Assembly: GCA_035293985.1 (NCBI GenBank)
Contig: DATGLS010000041.1
Coordinates: 24,800 to 88,799 of the forward strand
Source: JAVDCA01 sp035293985
GTDB taxonomy: Bacteria > Pseudomonadota > Alphaproteobacteria > Rhizobiales > Xanthobacteraceae
Direction of reading: 5' to 3'
Length of the DNA stretch: 64,000 bases
Within the stretch, counting starts at the first letter, position 1; each line of letters begins with the position of its first letter. The notes below the pieces were generated by a model that saw only the letters and a program-made list of their open reading frames with translations, made no database searches and was not told where the DNA came from. A program made the translations under genes and the position numbers. Below are positions 26,001 through 35,048 of this stretch, one piece after another.

Positions 26001-27032
26001 TCAGCCCAGCATCTCGCGCACGAGCGGAATGACCTTGCGGCCGTAGAGCTCGATGCTGCGCATCATCTTGGCATGCGACAGCGGGCCGGCGCTGTATTTC
26101 ATCTCGAAGCGGGCGAGACCGAGCGCCTTCACGGACGCGACGATCTTGCGCGCGACGGTCTCGGGCGCGCCGCAATAGAGCGAGCCGTGCGCGATCTCGC
26201 GCTCGAAATCGTCGCGGCTCATCGGCGGCCAGCCACGCTCGGCGCCGATCTTGTCGCGGCCGCGCTTGTAGTCGGCGAACAGATCCTCCTTCGCCTGGGC
26301 ATCGGTTTCGCCGACGAAGCCGTGCGAATGCAGGCCGACCGGCAGCTCGGCCTTGCCGAGCTCGGCGAGCGCGCGGCGGTAGAGATCGGCGAGCGGCACG
26401 AAGCGCCGCGGGTCGCCGCCGATAACCGCGATCATCAGCGGCAGGCCGTAACGGGCCGCGCGCAGCACCGATTGCGGCGTGCCGCCGATGCCGATCCAGG
26501 TCTTGAGCCGCCCGGACTGGGTCTTGGGAAAGACGCTCTGGTTGGCGAGCGGCGGCCGCGTCTTCCCTTGCCAGGTTACGGGCTGCTCGGTGAGCACCGC
26601 GGCGAAAAGATCGAGCTTCTCGTTGAACAGCTCCTCGTATCTGGCGAGGTCGAAGCCGAACAGGGGAAACGACTCGATGAACGAGCCGCGCCCGAGGATG
26701 ACCTCGGCGCGCCCGTTCGACACCGCATCGAGGGTCGAGAAGCGCTGGAAGACGCGGATCGGGTCGTCGGAGGAGAGCACCGTGACGGCGGTGCCGAGCC
26801 GGATGCGGCGGGTGCGGGCGGCGATCGCGGCGAGCACGATCTCGGGCGCAGATACCGCGAAATCGGCGCGATGATGCTCGCCGAGGCCGATGAAATCGAC
26901 GCCGACCTCGTCTGCGAGCACGCCCTCGTCGACGACGTTGCGGATCACCTGCGCGGCATGCAGCGGCTTGCCGTCGTCGCCCTCCGTGACGTCACCGAAG
27001 GTGTCGAGGGCGAGTTCGAGGGGCTGATTCAT
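26001..27032 (-). CDS. LLM-class flavin-dependent oxidoreductase
   Basis: 343 residues. Luciferase-like barrel: ADEVGVDFIGLGEHHRADF, RIRLGTAVTVLSSDDPIRVF, RAEVILGRGSFIESFPLFG and KTWIGIGGTPQSVLRAARYG. Similar to probable alkanal-monooxygenase-like proteins that need reduced flavin. It starts 140 bases downstream of nothing shared and 76 bases after the next LLM gene in the same direction, with a hairpin between them. Confidence 0.88.
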   Translation of the reverse strand: MNQPLELALDTFGDVTEGDDGKPLHAAQVIRNVVDEGVLADEVGVDFIGLGEHHRADFAVSAPEIVLAAIAARTRRIRLGTAVTVLSSDDPIRVFQRFSTLDAVSNGRAEVILGRGSFIESFPLFGFDLARYEELFNEKLDLFAAVLTEQPVTWQGKTRPPLANQSVFPKTQSGRLKTWIGIGGTPQSVLRAARYGLPLMIAVIGGDPRRFVPLADLYRRALAELGKAELPVGLHSHGFVGETDAQAKEDLFADYKRGRDKIGAERGWPPMSRDDFEREIAHGSLYCGAPETVARKIVASVKALGLARFEMKYSAGPLSHAKMMRSIELYGRKVIPLVREMLG

Positions 27033-27069
27033 GCGGTGTTATAGCATCGGGGACGGCGCTTGCGCGTTT

Positions 27070-27103
27070 CACCCTTCCCTGCAGGGCCCTGCAGGGGAGG
27101 GTG
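27070..27103. repeat. Near-perfect 34-base palindrome between two LLM oxidoreductase genes
   Basis: CACCCTTCCCTGCAGGG is followed directly by CCCTGCAGGGGAGGGTG, giving a 17-base stem with one mismatch. It belongs to the GGGGAGGGT hairpin family of 60-219. Between two genes on the minus strand it could attenuate transcription or protect the mRNA end. Confidence 0.65.
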
Positions 27104-27108
27104 AAGAC

Positions 27109-28314
27109 CTACGCCTTCTTCTCCGCCGCGTGCTTGTCGATCGCGGCCTGCACCGCGGCGCGCGACTGCACGCCGGCGGTCGCATACTTCGCGGCGGCGT
27201 CGTCGTAGCTCGCCTGGCGCAGCGCGTTGGCGTTGCGCTGGAAGTGCGGGTGCACGTAGCGCGCCATCAGCTCGTAGCTCTTCCTCGTCTGCGACCAGTC
27301 CGCCCAATTGTGGGCGAGCAGCAGGATGCCGCCGAGACCGCCGCGCGAGCCCTTCCACAGGCGCTCGAAATGGCGGATGCAGTCGTCGGGCGTGCCGATG
27401 CAGGCCAAGCCGGTCGAGACGAGGTACTCGGCCGGATCGCCGGTGACGTCGGGCGGGATGATCGGGAAGGTCGCGACCTCGCCGAAATAGCGCTTGAAGT
27501 CCTCGAGGCCGTGTTTCATGTCGGCACGCGCCTGCTCGCGCGTCTCGGCCACATGTGCGAAGGTGACGATGCGCCAGTTGCGGCGGTCGGGCGTCTTGCC
27601 GGCCGCGCGCGCGGTCTCCTCGTAAAGGCCCCAGTTCCTGGCGTAGGAGGCCAGCGCCTCGTCCGAGGTGCCGCCGATCGACAGCATGCCGATGCCGTAC
27701 TTGCCGGCCGCGAGCGCGCCGACCGGCGAGCGGTTGGAGGCGACCGCCATCTCCATCATGGGCTGCGAATAACCGGGGAGTTGCAGGCGCGCCTCGTGCA
27801 GGTCGAACCAGTCGGTCTTGCACGTCACGCTGCGGCCCTGCATCAGCTCGACGATGACCGCGAGCGCCTCGTCGAGCTTGCGCCGCTGCTCCTCGGGCTT
27901 CAGACCCATCTTCACGGCGTCGTAGACGAGCGAGCCCGGGCCGACGCCGAACATGGCGCGGCCGCGCGTCATGTAGTCGAGCTGCATCAGCCGGCCCGCC
28001 ACCGTGAACGGGTTGTGATAGGGCAGCGACACGACGCCGGTGCCGAGCCGGATGTGGCGCGTGCGCTCTGCCGCGGCGGCGATGAACATCTCGGGGCAGG
28101 CGATGATCTCGAAGCCGCCCGAATGATGCTCGCCGATCCACGCCTCGTGATAGTTGAGCCGGTCGAGGTGGACCAGAAGCTCCATGTCGCGCTCGAGGCA
28201 GAGCAGCGGGTTCTCTTTCAGTGCATGAAACGGCGCGAGAAAGACGCCGGTCTTGACGAACCTGTCATCCATGAGCTTGCCCGCGGCTGTCGTTGCGCGA
28301 CCGATCGTAGTCAT
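27109..28314 (-). CDS. LLM-class flavin-dependent oxidoreductase, limonene/alkane monooxygenase-like
   Basis: 401 residues. Luciferase-like barrel with WIGEHHSGGFEIIACPEMF, IRLGTGVVSLPYHNPFTVAG and RGRAMFGVGPGSLVYDAV. The longer C-terminus (GILLLAHNWADW, YVHPHFQRN) resembles the group containing limonene 1,2-monooxygenase-like and long-chain alkane-type enzymes. Start is uncertain: ATG at 28314 (MTTIGRA) or 28272 (MDDRFVKTG), neither with a strong ribosome-binding site. It reads toward the second LLM gene. Confidence 0.86.
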   Translation of the reverse strand: MTTIGRATTAAGKLMDDRFVKTGVFLAPFHALKENPLLCLERDMELLVHLDRLNYHEAWIGEHHSGGFEIIACPEMFIAAAAERTRHIRLGTGVVSLPYHNPFTVAGRLMQLDYMTRGRAMFGVGPGSLVYDAVKMGLKPEEQRRKLDEALAVIVELMQGRSVTCKTDWFDLHEARLQLPGYSQPMMEMAVASNRSPVGALAAGKYGIGMLSIGGTSDEALASYARNWGLYEETARAAGKTPDRRNWRIVTFAHVAETREQARADMKHGLEDFKRYFGEVATFPIIPPDVTGDPAEYLVSTGLACIGTPDDCIRHFERLWKGSRGGLGGILLLAHNWADWSQTRKSYELMARYVHPHFQRNANALRQASYDDAAAKYATAGVQSRAAVQAAIDKHAAEKKA

Positions 28315-28513
28315 TACGGGTCGGCGCACAAGCGCGCCGGGTGACGGCTTGCGGCGCCTTTCCCAGCGCTTCGTGGGGAGCTAGCCTCGACCGCGATCAC
28401 TGGTCAGGGCGGTTGGACGTGGGGTGAGCACGATGCCCAGCGCTCCCTTTTCCGCGCAGGGGAGAGGCGAAGAACCACGTCCAATCGCCCGGGACTCACG
28501 GGGAACGGGGACC

Positions 28514-29614
28514 ATGACGACTAGCTGGGACGTCCGGTGGATTGCGCGCGCCGTGTTGATCGTCGCGGTGGTGCTCGCGAGCGTCTGGATGATGTGGCAC
28601 CTGCTGCCGGCGCTCGCCTGGGCGGTGGTGCTCGCTATCGCGACCTGGCCGCTGCGGCAATGGCTGGTCGGTCACGAGCTCGGACGCAATACGACCGCGG
28701 CGCTGCTGACCATCGTGCTCGCCATCGTCGTGATCCTGCCGCTGGTGCGGATCGGCATCGAGGCGGCGCGCAACGGCGGCGGAATGGTGGAGTGGATAGA
28801 CGGCGTCTTCGCGCATGGCTTTCCGACGCCGCCGGGGTGGCTGCACCGGGTGCCGTTCGGCGGCGAATGGGCGACCAGGTGGTGGCAGGCGAACCTCACC
28901 GGCAAGGGCCCATCCGCGCTGCTGGAATCGCTCGGGATTGCGGGCGGCGTGAGCGCGCTGCTCAACGACAGCGGCGGCATGCTCAGCATCACGCGTGTGC
29001 TCGGCACCGAGGTGGCGAGCCGCCTCACCGTGCTGGCCTTCACGCTGGTCACGCTGTTCTTCCTGTACCGCGGCGGCGATCGCCTGATCGGGGAGGCGGA
29101 GCTGCTCGCCAACACGCTGATCGGACCCTCTGGCGGCGACCACGGGCAGAACGCGATCGCGGCGGTGCGCGGCTCGGTCAACGGGCTGGTGCTGGTCGGG
29201 CTTGCCGAGGGCGTGCTGCTCGGGCTCGCCTACTGGGTGGCCGACCTCAAATATGCGGCGGTGCTCGGGCTCGTCACGGCGATCTTCTCGATCGTGCCGC
29301 TCGGCGCCCCGCTCGTCTATTGCGCCTGCGCGCTGGTACTTTATGCGCAGGGAAGCGTCGGCGCCGCGATCGCGATCGTCGTGTATGGGACGGTGGTGAT
29401 CGTGGTCGCCGACAACGTGGTGCGCCCGATGCTGATCGGCCGCACCAGCAGCCTGCCCTTCCTCGGCGTTCTGCTCGGCGTCGTCGGCGGCCTCGAAACC
29501 TTCGGCCTGCTCGGCCTGTTTCTCGGGCCGGCGATGATCTCCGTGCTGTACGCGATGTGGCGCGAGGGCGTCGAGGAGGCGAAAGCGCGCGCCAAGCCGG
29601 CGTCTGCCGAGTAG
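28514..29614 (+). CDS. AI-2E family transporter (YdiK/PerM-like membrane protein)
   Basis: 366 residues with about eight membrane helices: paired helices at the N-terminus (residues 9-52), one around 57-80, and a C-terminal bundle from about 190 to 345. Family features are FLYRGGDRLIGEAE, the loop AYWVADLKYAAVLGL, and the C-terminal VRPMLIGRTSSLPFLGVLLG. The family was named for autoinducer-2 export but also includes Na+/H+ antiporters and proteins of unknown substrate. Start at ATG 28514 after GGGGA. Confidence 0.9.
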   Translation: MTTSWDVRWIARAVLIVAVVLASVWMMWHLLPALAWAVVLAIATWPLRQWLVGHELGRNTTAALLTIVLAIVVILPLVRIGIEAARNGGGMVEWIDGVFAHGFPTPPGWLHRVPFGGEWATRWWQANLTGKGPSALLESLGIAGGVSALLNDSGGMLSITRVLGTEVASRLTVLAFTLVTLFFLYRGGDRLIGEAELLANTLIGPSGGDHGQNAIAAVRGSVNGLVLVGLAEGVLLGLAYWVADLKYAAVLGLVTAIFSIVPLGAPLVYCACALVLYAQGSVGAAIAIVVYGTVVIVVADNVVRPMLIGRTSSLPFLGVLLGVVGGLETFGLLGLFLGPAMISVLYAMWREGVEEAKARAKPASAE

Positions 29615-29622
29615 GGGCGGCG

Positions 29623-31329
29623 CTATTTCGCGCCGAGCCGTGCGAGCGCAGCGGCGACGCGCGCGATCACGGCATCCCACGCGTCGGCTCCGACTTTGCG
29701 GAAGAGGCGCGCGCTCGGATACCACGGGCTGGAGTCGCGATCCATCAGCCAACGGAAGTCGGGCGTGCGCGGCAGCAGCACCCAGACGGGCTTGCCCATC
29801 GCTCCCGCAAGGTGGGCGACCGCGGTGTCGACCGTGATGACGAGGTCGAGCACCGCGATGACGGCGGCGGTGTCGGCGAAGTCGCGCAGGTCGCCGGCGA
29901 GGTCGAGGATGCGGCCGCATTGATGGAACGCGTCCGCCTCGGCCGCGCGCACATCCTTCTGCAGGCTGACGAAGCGCGTGCCCGGCACGGCGAGCAGTGG
30001 CGCGAGTGGCGCGAACGGAATCGAGCGCTCGTGGTCCTTGGTGTTGGCCGGATGGCCGGACCAGGCGAGGCCGATGCGCAGGCCGTCCTGCGGCAGACGC
30101 TGCGCCCATGCTGCGACGCGATCAGCCGGCGCGGCAATGTATGGGACACCGCTCGGGACCGTATCGAGCGTCGTGGCGAACACGCGCGGCAGGCTGAGCA
30201 GCGAGCAGTGCCGGTCGAACGGCGGCAGCGGATCGCGATCGGCGATCACGGCGACGCCGGGAAGGCCCGCGAGCAAGCGGGCGAGGGGCGGCTGCACCGC
30301 GAGCGTGACATCGGCGCCGCGCGCCGCCGCGAGCGGCGCGTAGCGTGCGAACTGGATGGTGTCGCCGAAACCCTGCTCGGCATGGAGCAGCAGCCGGCAG
30401 CCGGCAATGTCCTCGCCGGACCATGCCGGCTCGGCGAAGACGCGTCCGTCGAAGCCCGGCAGCTTGCGGCGCCATTCATAGGCCGGCCAGCCTCGGGCGA
30501 AATCGCCGGTGAGGAGCAGCAGCAGGGCGCGATTCGCCTGCGCGGCCGCGCTCTGCGGCGCGAGCGCGATGGCGCGATCGTAGGTCGAGAGGGCCGCGTC
30601 GAAGCGGCGCAGCTCTTGCAGCACCCCGGCCCGGTTGATCAGCGCCTCGACAGCGCGTGGCTCGAGCGCCAGCGCGCGGTCACAGCTTGCCAGCGCCTCG
30701 TCGAGGCGATCGAGCGCCTGCAGCGTGACGGCGCGGTTGGAGAGCGCGCCGACGAAATCCGGGTTGAGGGCGAGCGCGCGGTCGTAGCTCGCGAGCGCGT
30801 CGGCGAAGCGCCGCATCGTTTTCAGTACATTGCCGCGATCCGAGTATGCGGCGGCGAAATCGGGCCGTGCCGCGACCGCCTGGTCGTAGCTCGCGAGCGC
30901 CTCGTCGAAACGCCCGAGGCGGCGCAATGTGTCGCCGCGGTGGCACAGCGCCTCGGCATGATCGGCCCGCGCCGCGAGCGCTCGCTCGAAGCTCGCCAGC
31001 GCCTCGTCGAACCGCTCGAGCCCGGCGAGCGCGAGGCCGAGATTGGCGTGAAAATGTGAATGGTCGCCACCATGCGCGATGGCGCGACCGATCAGGTCGA
31101 CGGCGACGTCATGGCGGCCGATCTGCGAGGCGATCACGCCGAGCAGATGCAGCGCGTCGGCATGATCGGGCTGCCCGGCGAGCGCCTCGCGATAGTGCGT
31201 CTCGGCCTCGGCGAGCCGGCCCGCCTGATGATGCGCGAGGCCGGCGGCGAACAGCGCGGCCGCGCGCGGTGCTGGGCCGCCGCCGCGCTTTGCGGCGGCC
31301 TCGGCGGCGCGGCGTTGCTGGCGATTCAT
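29623..31329 (-). CDS. TPR-repeat protein with a C-terminal glycosyltransferase-like domain
   Basis: 568 residues. A basic start (MNRQQRRAAEAAAKRGG) is followed by about eight tetratricopeptide repeats (residues 22-290), several of them nearly identical (ALASYDRALALNPDFVGAL, ALASCDRALALEPRAVEAL). The C-terminal 270 residues resemble the GT-B glycosyltransferase domain of O-GlcNAc-transferase-like bacterial proteins: LLHAEQGFGDTIQFARY, RIGLAWSGHPANTKDHERS and VDTAVAHLAGAMGKPVWVL. It may modify envelope or flagellar proteins. It converges on the AI-2E transporter gene, eight bases apart. Confidence 0.85.
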   Translation of the reverse strand: MNRQQRRAAEAAAKRGGGPAPRAAALFAAGLAHHQAGRLAEAETHYREALAGQPDHADALHLLGVIASQIGRHDVAVDLIGRAIAHGGDHSHFHANLGLALAGLERFDEALASFERALAARADHAEALCHRGDTLRRLGRFDEALASYDQAVAARPDFAAAYSDRGNVLKTMRRFADALASYDRALALNPDFVGALSNRAVTLQALDRLDEALASCDRALALEPRAVEALINRAGVLQELRRFDAALSTYDRAIALAPQSAAAQANRALLLLLTGDFARGWPAYEWRRKLPGFDGRVFAEPAWSGEDIAGCRLLLHAEQGFGDTIQFARYAPLAAARGADVTLAVQPPLARLLAGLPGVAVIADRDPLPPFDRHCSLLSLPRVFATTLDTVPSGVPYIAAPADRVAAWAQRLPQDGLRIGLAWSGHPANTKDHERSIPFAPLAPLLAVPGTRFVSLQKDVRAAEADAFHQCGRILDLAGDLRDFADTAAVIAVLDLVITVDTAVAHLAGAMGKPVWVLLPRTPDFRWLMDRDSSPWYPSARLFRKVGADAWDAVIARVAAALARLGAK

Positions 31330-31525
31330 GGCGTCGTGGTCGGCCTTCCCGATGGATCGTAGGCCGGGATGCTGATTCGGCCAACCCGCGCGGGCCGCCT
31401 CCTGCGTGGCCGATCACGGTGATTTTCGTCGACGACGCGGCGGGCGGCTCTCGCTTTCGGCAAGGCATGCGATAGCCTGATGCGGGACGGCGTCGGGAAG
31501 GCCGTCCTCAGCCGGGGAGGGTACC

Positions 31526-31906
31526 ATGGAAATCAAGCTACTGGTCTGGTCGGTCGCGCTGGCGTTCGTGCAGGTGGTCATCGCGGTGCTCGGCGCCATG
31601 CTGCAGGTCGGGCTGCCCACGTTGGCGGGCAATCGCGAAAAGATGCCGGAGATCACCGGCTGGGCCGGCCGCGCCAACCGCGCCCATCACAACATGACCG
31701 CGAACCTGCTGCTGTTCGCGATCCTGGTGCTGGTGGCGCAAATCACCAACAAGCTCGACGCCTCGACGGCGCTGGGTGCCGAGCTCTTCTTCTGGGCGCG
31801 GCTCGCCTATGCGGTGATCTACCTCGTCGGCATCCCGTGGCTGCGCACCGCCGCTTGGGCGGTCTCGGTGGTCGGCCTGGTGATGATCTTCATCCGCGTG
31901 ATGTGA
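31526..31906 (+). CDS. MAPEG-family membrane protein
   Basis: 126 residues with four hydrophobic helices (about 5-28, 58-80, 84-102, 104-122). MAPEG hallmarks are RANRAHHNMTANLLLFAIL between helices one and two and FFWARLAYAVIYLVGIPWLR near the end. Bacterial members are small glutathione-related or unknown-function membrane enzymes. ATG at 31526 follows GGGGAGGG. It precedes an EmrAB-type pump on the same strand. Confidence 0.88.
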   Translation: MEIKLLVWSVALAFVQVVIAVLGAMLQVGLPTLAGNREKMPEITGWAGRANRAHHNMTANLLLFAILVLVAQITNKLDASTALGAELFFWARLAYAVIYLVGIPWLRTAAWAVSVVGLVMIFIRVM

Positions 31907-31929
31907 CGCTTGCGGCCGCGGCACGATGC

Positions 31930-31975
31930 CTGCGCTCCTTCTCCCCAGCCCTTTAGGGGGAGAAGGGGGCAAGCG
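31930..31975. repeat. Hairpin repeat CCTTCTCCCC...GGGGGAGAAGG
   Basis: CCTTCTCCCC and GGGGGAGAAGG flank AGCCCTTTA. Same family as the hairpins at 12.78 and 61.27 kb. Confidence 0.55.
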
Positions 31976-32065
31976 CTGTGCGTTCCCGGAACCATCCCGC
32001 GTCGCCATCCGTTTCGTTCTGATGGGCCTCGCTGGCGTCGACCACGCGGGCCTGCGGAGCGACGG

Positions 32066-33223
32066 ATGGACGCAAACAGCGCACGACGAGATATCGCCGA
32101 GCGGCTCGAGCCGGCGCGGCGCGACGATCGCGAAATCGCCAAGGGACGGCCGGACGGCAAGGCCGCGCCGGCGGGTGACACGAAGGAGAAGCCCTCCCTG
32201 CGCGAGCGGATGCGCCGGCATCCGCTCGCGACCGCGGCGATCGCGATCGCGATCGTGCTGGTGCTCATCGGCCTCTTGCTGTGGTGGCTGCACGCGCGCA
32301 ATTACGAGTCGACCGACGACGCCTTCATCGACGCGCGCACCGTGACGATCGCGTCGCAGCTCACCGGCACGATCGTCAACGTGCCGGTGACCGACAACGA
32401 GACGGTGCCGGCCGGCGCGGTGCTGGTCGAGATCGACCCGCGCGACTACCAGGCGGCGGTCGACCAGGCCAAGGCGCAGGTCGACCAGGCGAATGCCTCG
32501 ATCGCCAACTATGGCGCGCAGATTGCCGCTCAGCAGGCGCGCGTCGACGCGGCGCAGAAGCAGGTCGTGCAGGCCCAGGCGGCGCTGGCGCTGTCGCAGC
32601 GCGAGAACGCGCGCGCCCAGGACCTGGTGAAACGCGGCGCCGGCACCCAGCAGCAGGCGGACCAGACCGCCTCTGACTTCCGCCAGAAGGACGCGGCGCT
32701 CGCGAACGCGCAAGCAAACCAGATGGCGACCGAGAAGCAGATCGCGGTCCTGCAGACGCAGCTGCAGGCGGCGCGTGGGCAGCTCGAGCAGGCAAAGGCG
32801 ACCCTGATGGAGGCGCAGGCCAATCTTGCGCGCACCCGCATCACGGCGCCCGAGACCGGGCGCGCCACCAAGATCTCGGCCGCGGTCGGCAACCTCGCGC
32901 AGCCGGGCGGCGCGCTGATGATGTTCGTGCCCGTGAACGTGTGGGTGACGGCGAACTTCAAGGAGACGCAGCTCGACCTGATGCGGCCGGGCCAGCCGGT
33001 CGACATCACGGTCGACGCCTATCCGGGCAAGGTCTTCCACGGCCACGTCGACAGCATCCAGGCGGGCAGCGGGGCCGCCTTCAGCCTGCTGCCGCCCGAG
33101 AATGCGACCGGCAACTACGTCAAGGTGGTGCAGCGCGTGCCGGTGAAGATCGTGTTCGACGGGCGGCCCGGCGTCGAGCTCGGCCCCGGCATGTCGGTGG
33201 TGCCGACCGTCAAGGTGCGGTGA
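32066..33223 (+). CDS. emrA: HlyD/EmrA-family periplasmic adaptor of a drug efflux pump
   Basis: 385 residues. A basic cytoplasmic stretch is followed by one membrane helix (about residues 48-73, TAAIAIAIVLVLIGLLLWWL). Then a lipoyl domain (YESTDDAFIDARTVTIASQL), a long coiled-coil hairpin (about 125-245, rich in Ala and Gln) and the beta-barrel domain (VNVWVTANFKETQLDLMRPG). EmrA-type adaptors link an inner-membrane MFS pump to an outer-membrane channel. ATG at 32066 has GGAG nearby. The MFS partner follows; no TolC gene is nearby. Confidence 0.92.
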   Translation: MDANSARRDIAERLEPARRDDREIAKGRPDGKAAPAGDTKEKPSLRERMRRHPLATAAIAIAIVLVLIGLLLWWLHARNYESTDDAFIDARTVTIASQLTGTIVNVPVTDNETVPAGAVLVEIDPRDYQAAVDQAKAQVDQANASIANYGAQIAAQQARVDAAQKQVVQAQAALALSQRENARAQDLVKRGAGTQQQADQTASDFRQKDAALANAQANQMATEKQIAVLQTQLQAARGQLEQAKATLMEAQANLARTRITAPETGRATKISAAVGNLAQPGGALMMFVPVNVWVTANFKETQLDLMRPGQPVDITVDAYPGKVFHGHVDSIQAGSGAAFSLLPPENATGNYVKVVQRVPVKIVFDGRPGVELGPGMSVVPTVKVR

Positions 33224-33236
33224 TGTAATTTTTCCC

Positions 33237-33318
33237 CGTCATGCCCGGCGAATGCCGGGCATCCACGTCTTTCTTTGCGGCCAAGACGTGGATGGCCGGG
33301 ACAAGCCCGGCCATGACG
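33237..33318. repeat. Dispersed palindromic repeat CGTCATGCCCGG...CCATGACG (copy 2)
   Basis: Almost identical over its whole length to the copy at 22326-22406, differing mainly in the loop between the ATCCACGTC and GACGTGGAT arms. It lies inside the emrA-emrB intergenic region, ending just before the emrB ribosome-binding site. Confidence 0.75.
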
Positions 33319-33337
33319 GAGACGGGAGTCATTGACT

Positions 33338-34945
33338 GTGCCATCCGTCGACGACAGCCACGACGATCTCTCCCGCTCGGCCGCGGGCGACCGCAATCCA
33401 TGGTTGGTCGCGGTGGTGATCTCGATCGCGACCTTCATGCAGGTGCTCGACACCTCGATCGCCAATGTGGCGCTGCGCAACATCGCCGGCAGCCTCGCGG
33501 CAGGGGTGGACGAGAGCACCTGGGTGATCACCAGCTACCTGGTGGCGAGCGCCGTGGTGCTGCCGATCAGCGGGTGGCTCTCGGGGGTGGTCGGGCGCAA
33601 GCGCTTCTACATGATTTGCGTCGCGACCTTCACGATCGCCTCGGTCATGTGCGCGTTTGCGCCCACCCTCGGGATGCTGATCGTGTTTCGCGTGCTGCAG
33701 GGGCTTGGCGGCGGCGGCATGGCGCCCAGCGAGCAGGCGATGCTCGCCGATACCTTCCCGGCGCGCCGGCGCGCGCAGGCCTTCGCGCTCTATGGCGTCG
33801 CCGTTATCGTCGCGCCGACGATCGGACCCACCCTCGGCGGCTGGCTCACCGACAACTATTCCTGGCACTGGATATTCCTGATCAACGGCCCGATCGGGCT
33901 CCTCTCGCTCACGCTCGTGCATTGGCTGGTCGACGAGCCGGAGGTCCTGCAGCAAGAACGCCGCGAGCGGGTGGCCAGCGGCATCCGGGTGGACTGGATC
34001 GGCTTCCTGCTGGTCGCGCTCTGTCTCGGCTGCCTGGAGGTCGTGCTCGACAAGGGCGAGCGCGAGGACTGGTTCCAATCTAATTTCATCATCTCGTTCT
34101 TCGCCGTCTCGATCGCGGCGCTGATCGCGTTCATCCCGTGGGAGCTCTCGCGCGATGACCCGATCGTGGACATCCGGCTGTTCGGGCGGCGCCAGTTCGC
34201 GACCGCTAACATCCTGATGCTCGCGCTCGGAGCGATCCTGTTCGGCACCACCCAGCTCATCCCGCAGCTCCTGCAGGTGTCGTTCGGCTACACGGCGACC
34301 CTCTCCGGCTTCGCCCTGATGCCGGGCGGGCTCGCGATGCTGCTGATGATGCCGGTGGTCGGCTTCGTGTCGGGCTACGTCGCGCCGAAGTGGCTGATCG
34401 GCCTCGGCATGGCGACCGTCGCCCTGTCGATGTGGCACCTTATGTCGCTCGAGCCGGGCGCCGACTTCTCGTTCATGGCGTGGGCGCGCGTCTACCAGAC
34501 GATCGGGCTGCCCTTCCTGTTCATCCCGATCACGTCGGCGTCATATGCGGGCCTGCCGGCCGACAAGTCGAGCGAGGCTTCCTCGCTGATCAACGTATCC
34601 CGCAATCTCGGCGGCAGCATCGGCGTGTCGGTCGCCGGCACGGTGCTGGCCGAGCACGCGCAGGTCCATCAGGCCTATCTCACCGCCAATTTGGTGCCGT
34701 CCTCGCCCGCGTTCCAGGCGGCAGTGCAGCACGCCACCGCGACGCTGATCGCGCAGGGCGTGCCGGCCGCCGGCGCCGCGAGGCGCGCCTACGCGTTGAT
34801 CGAGCAGACCGTCAACCAGCAGGCGACGCTGCTCGCCTACGACGATGTGTTTCTCTACTACGCGTGGCTCGCCGCGATCCTGGTGCCGATCGCGTTCATC
34901 CTGCTGCGGCCGGGGGAAGGCCGCGCGCCTGCGGGTGCGCACTGA
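33338..34945 (+). CDS. emrB: EmrB/QacA-family (DHA2) MFS efflux transporter
   Basis: About 535 residues with fourteen predicted helices. Family motifs: motif D1-like FMQVLDTSIANVALRNIAGS, motif A GWLSGVVGRKRFY, motif C GVAVIVAPTIGPTLGGWLTD, and the C-terminal SSLINVSRNLGGSIGVS. It exports hydrophobic drugs using the proton gradient together with EmrA. The GTG at 33338 is nine bases after GGGAG; a TTG at 33332 is an alternative six bases earlier. Confidence 0.92.
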   Translation: MPSVDDSHDDLSRSAAGDRNPWLVAVVISIATFMQVLDTSIANVALRNIAGSLAAGVDESTWVITSYLVASAVVLPISGWLSGVVGRKRFYMICVATFTIASVMCAFAPTLGMLIVFRVLQGLGGGGMAPSEQAMLADTFPARRRAQAFALYGVAVIVAPTIGPTLGGWLTDNYSWHWIFLINGPIGLLSLTLVHWLVDEPEVLQQERRERVASGIRVDWIGFLLVALCLGCLEVVLDKGEREDWFQSNFIISFFAVSIAALIAFIPWELSRDDPIVDIRLFGRRQFATANILMLALGAILFGTTQLIPQLLQVSFGYTATLSGFALMPGGLAMLLMMPVVGFVSGYVAPKWLIGLGMATVALSMWHLMSLEPGADFSFMAWARVYQTIGLPFLFIPITSASYAGLPADKSSEASSLINVSRNLGGSIGVSVAGTVLAEHAQVHQAYLTANLVPSSPAFQAAVQHATATLIAQGVPAAGAARRAYALIEQTVNQQATLLAYDDVFLYYAWLAAILVPIAFILLRPGEGRAPAGAH

Positions 34946-35048
34946 GCTTCACGAGGGCGCCGGTCGCCTTCTTGTGCCCGACCGTGTGTGCATTACAGTT
35001 ACCGGCTGAGATAGTTGAAGGCCGGGTGCAAGGCTGGGTACATGCGCG

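Noticed and set aside
28537..31059. An 840-codon plus-strand frame across the AI-2E gene and the TPR gene
   Set aside because: It runs through one real gene in a wrong frame and through another antisense, so it cannot be a protein gene; long open frames are expected at this GC content.
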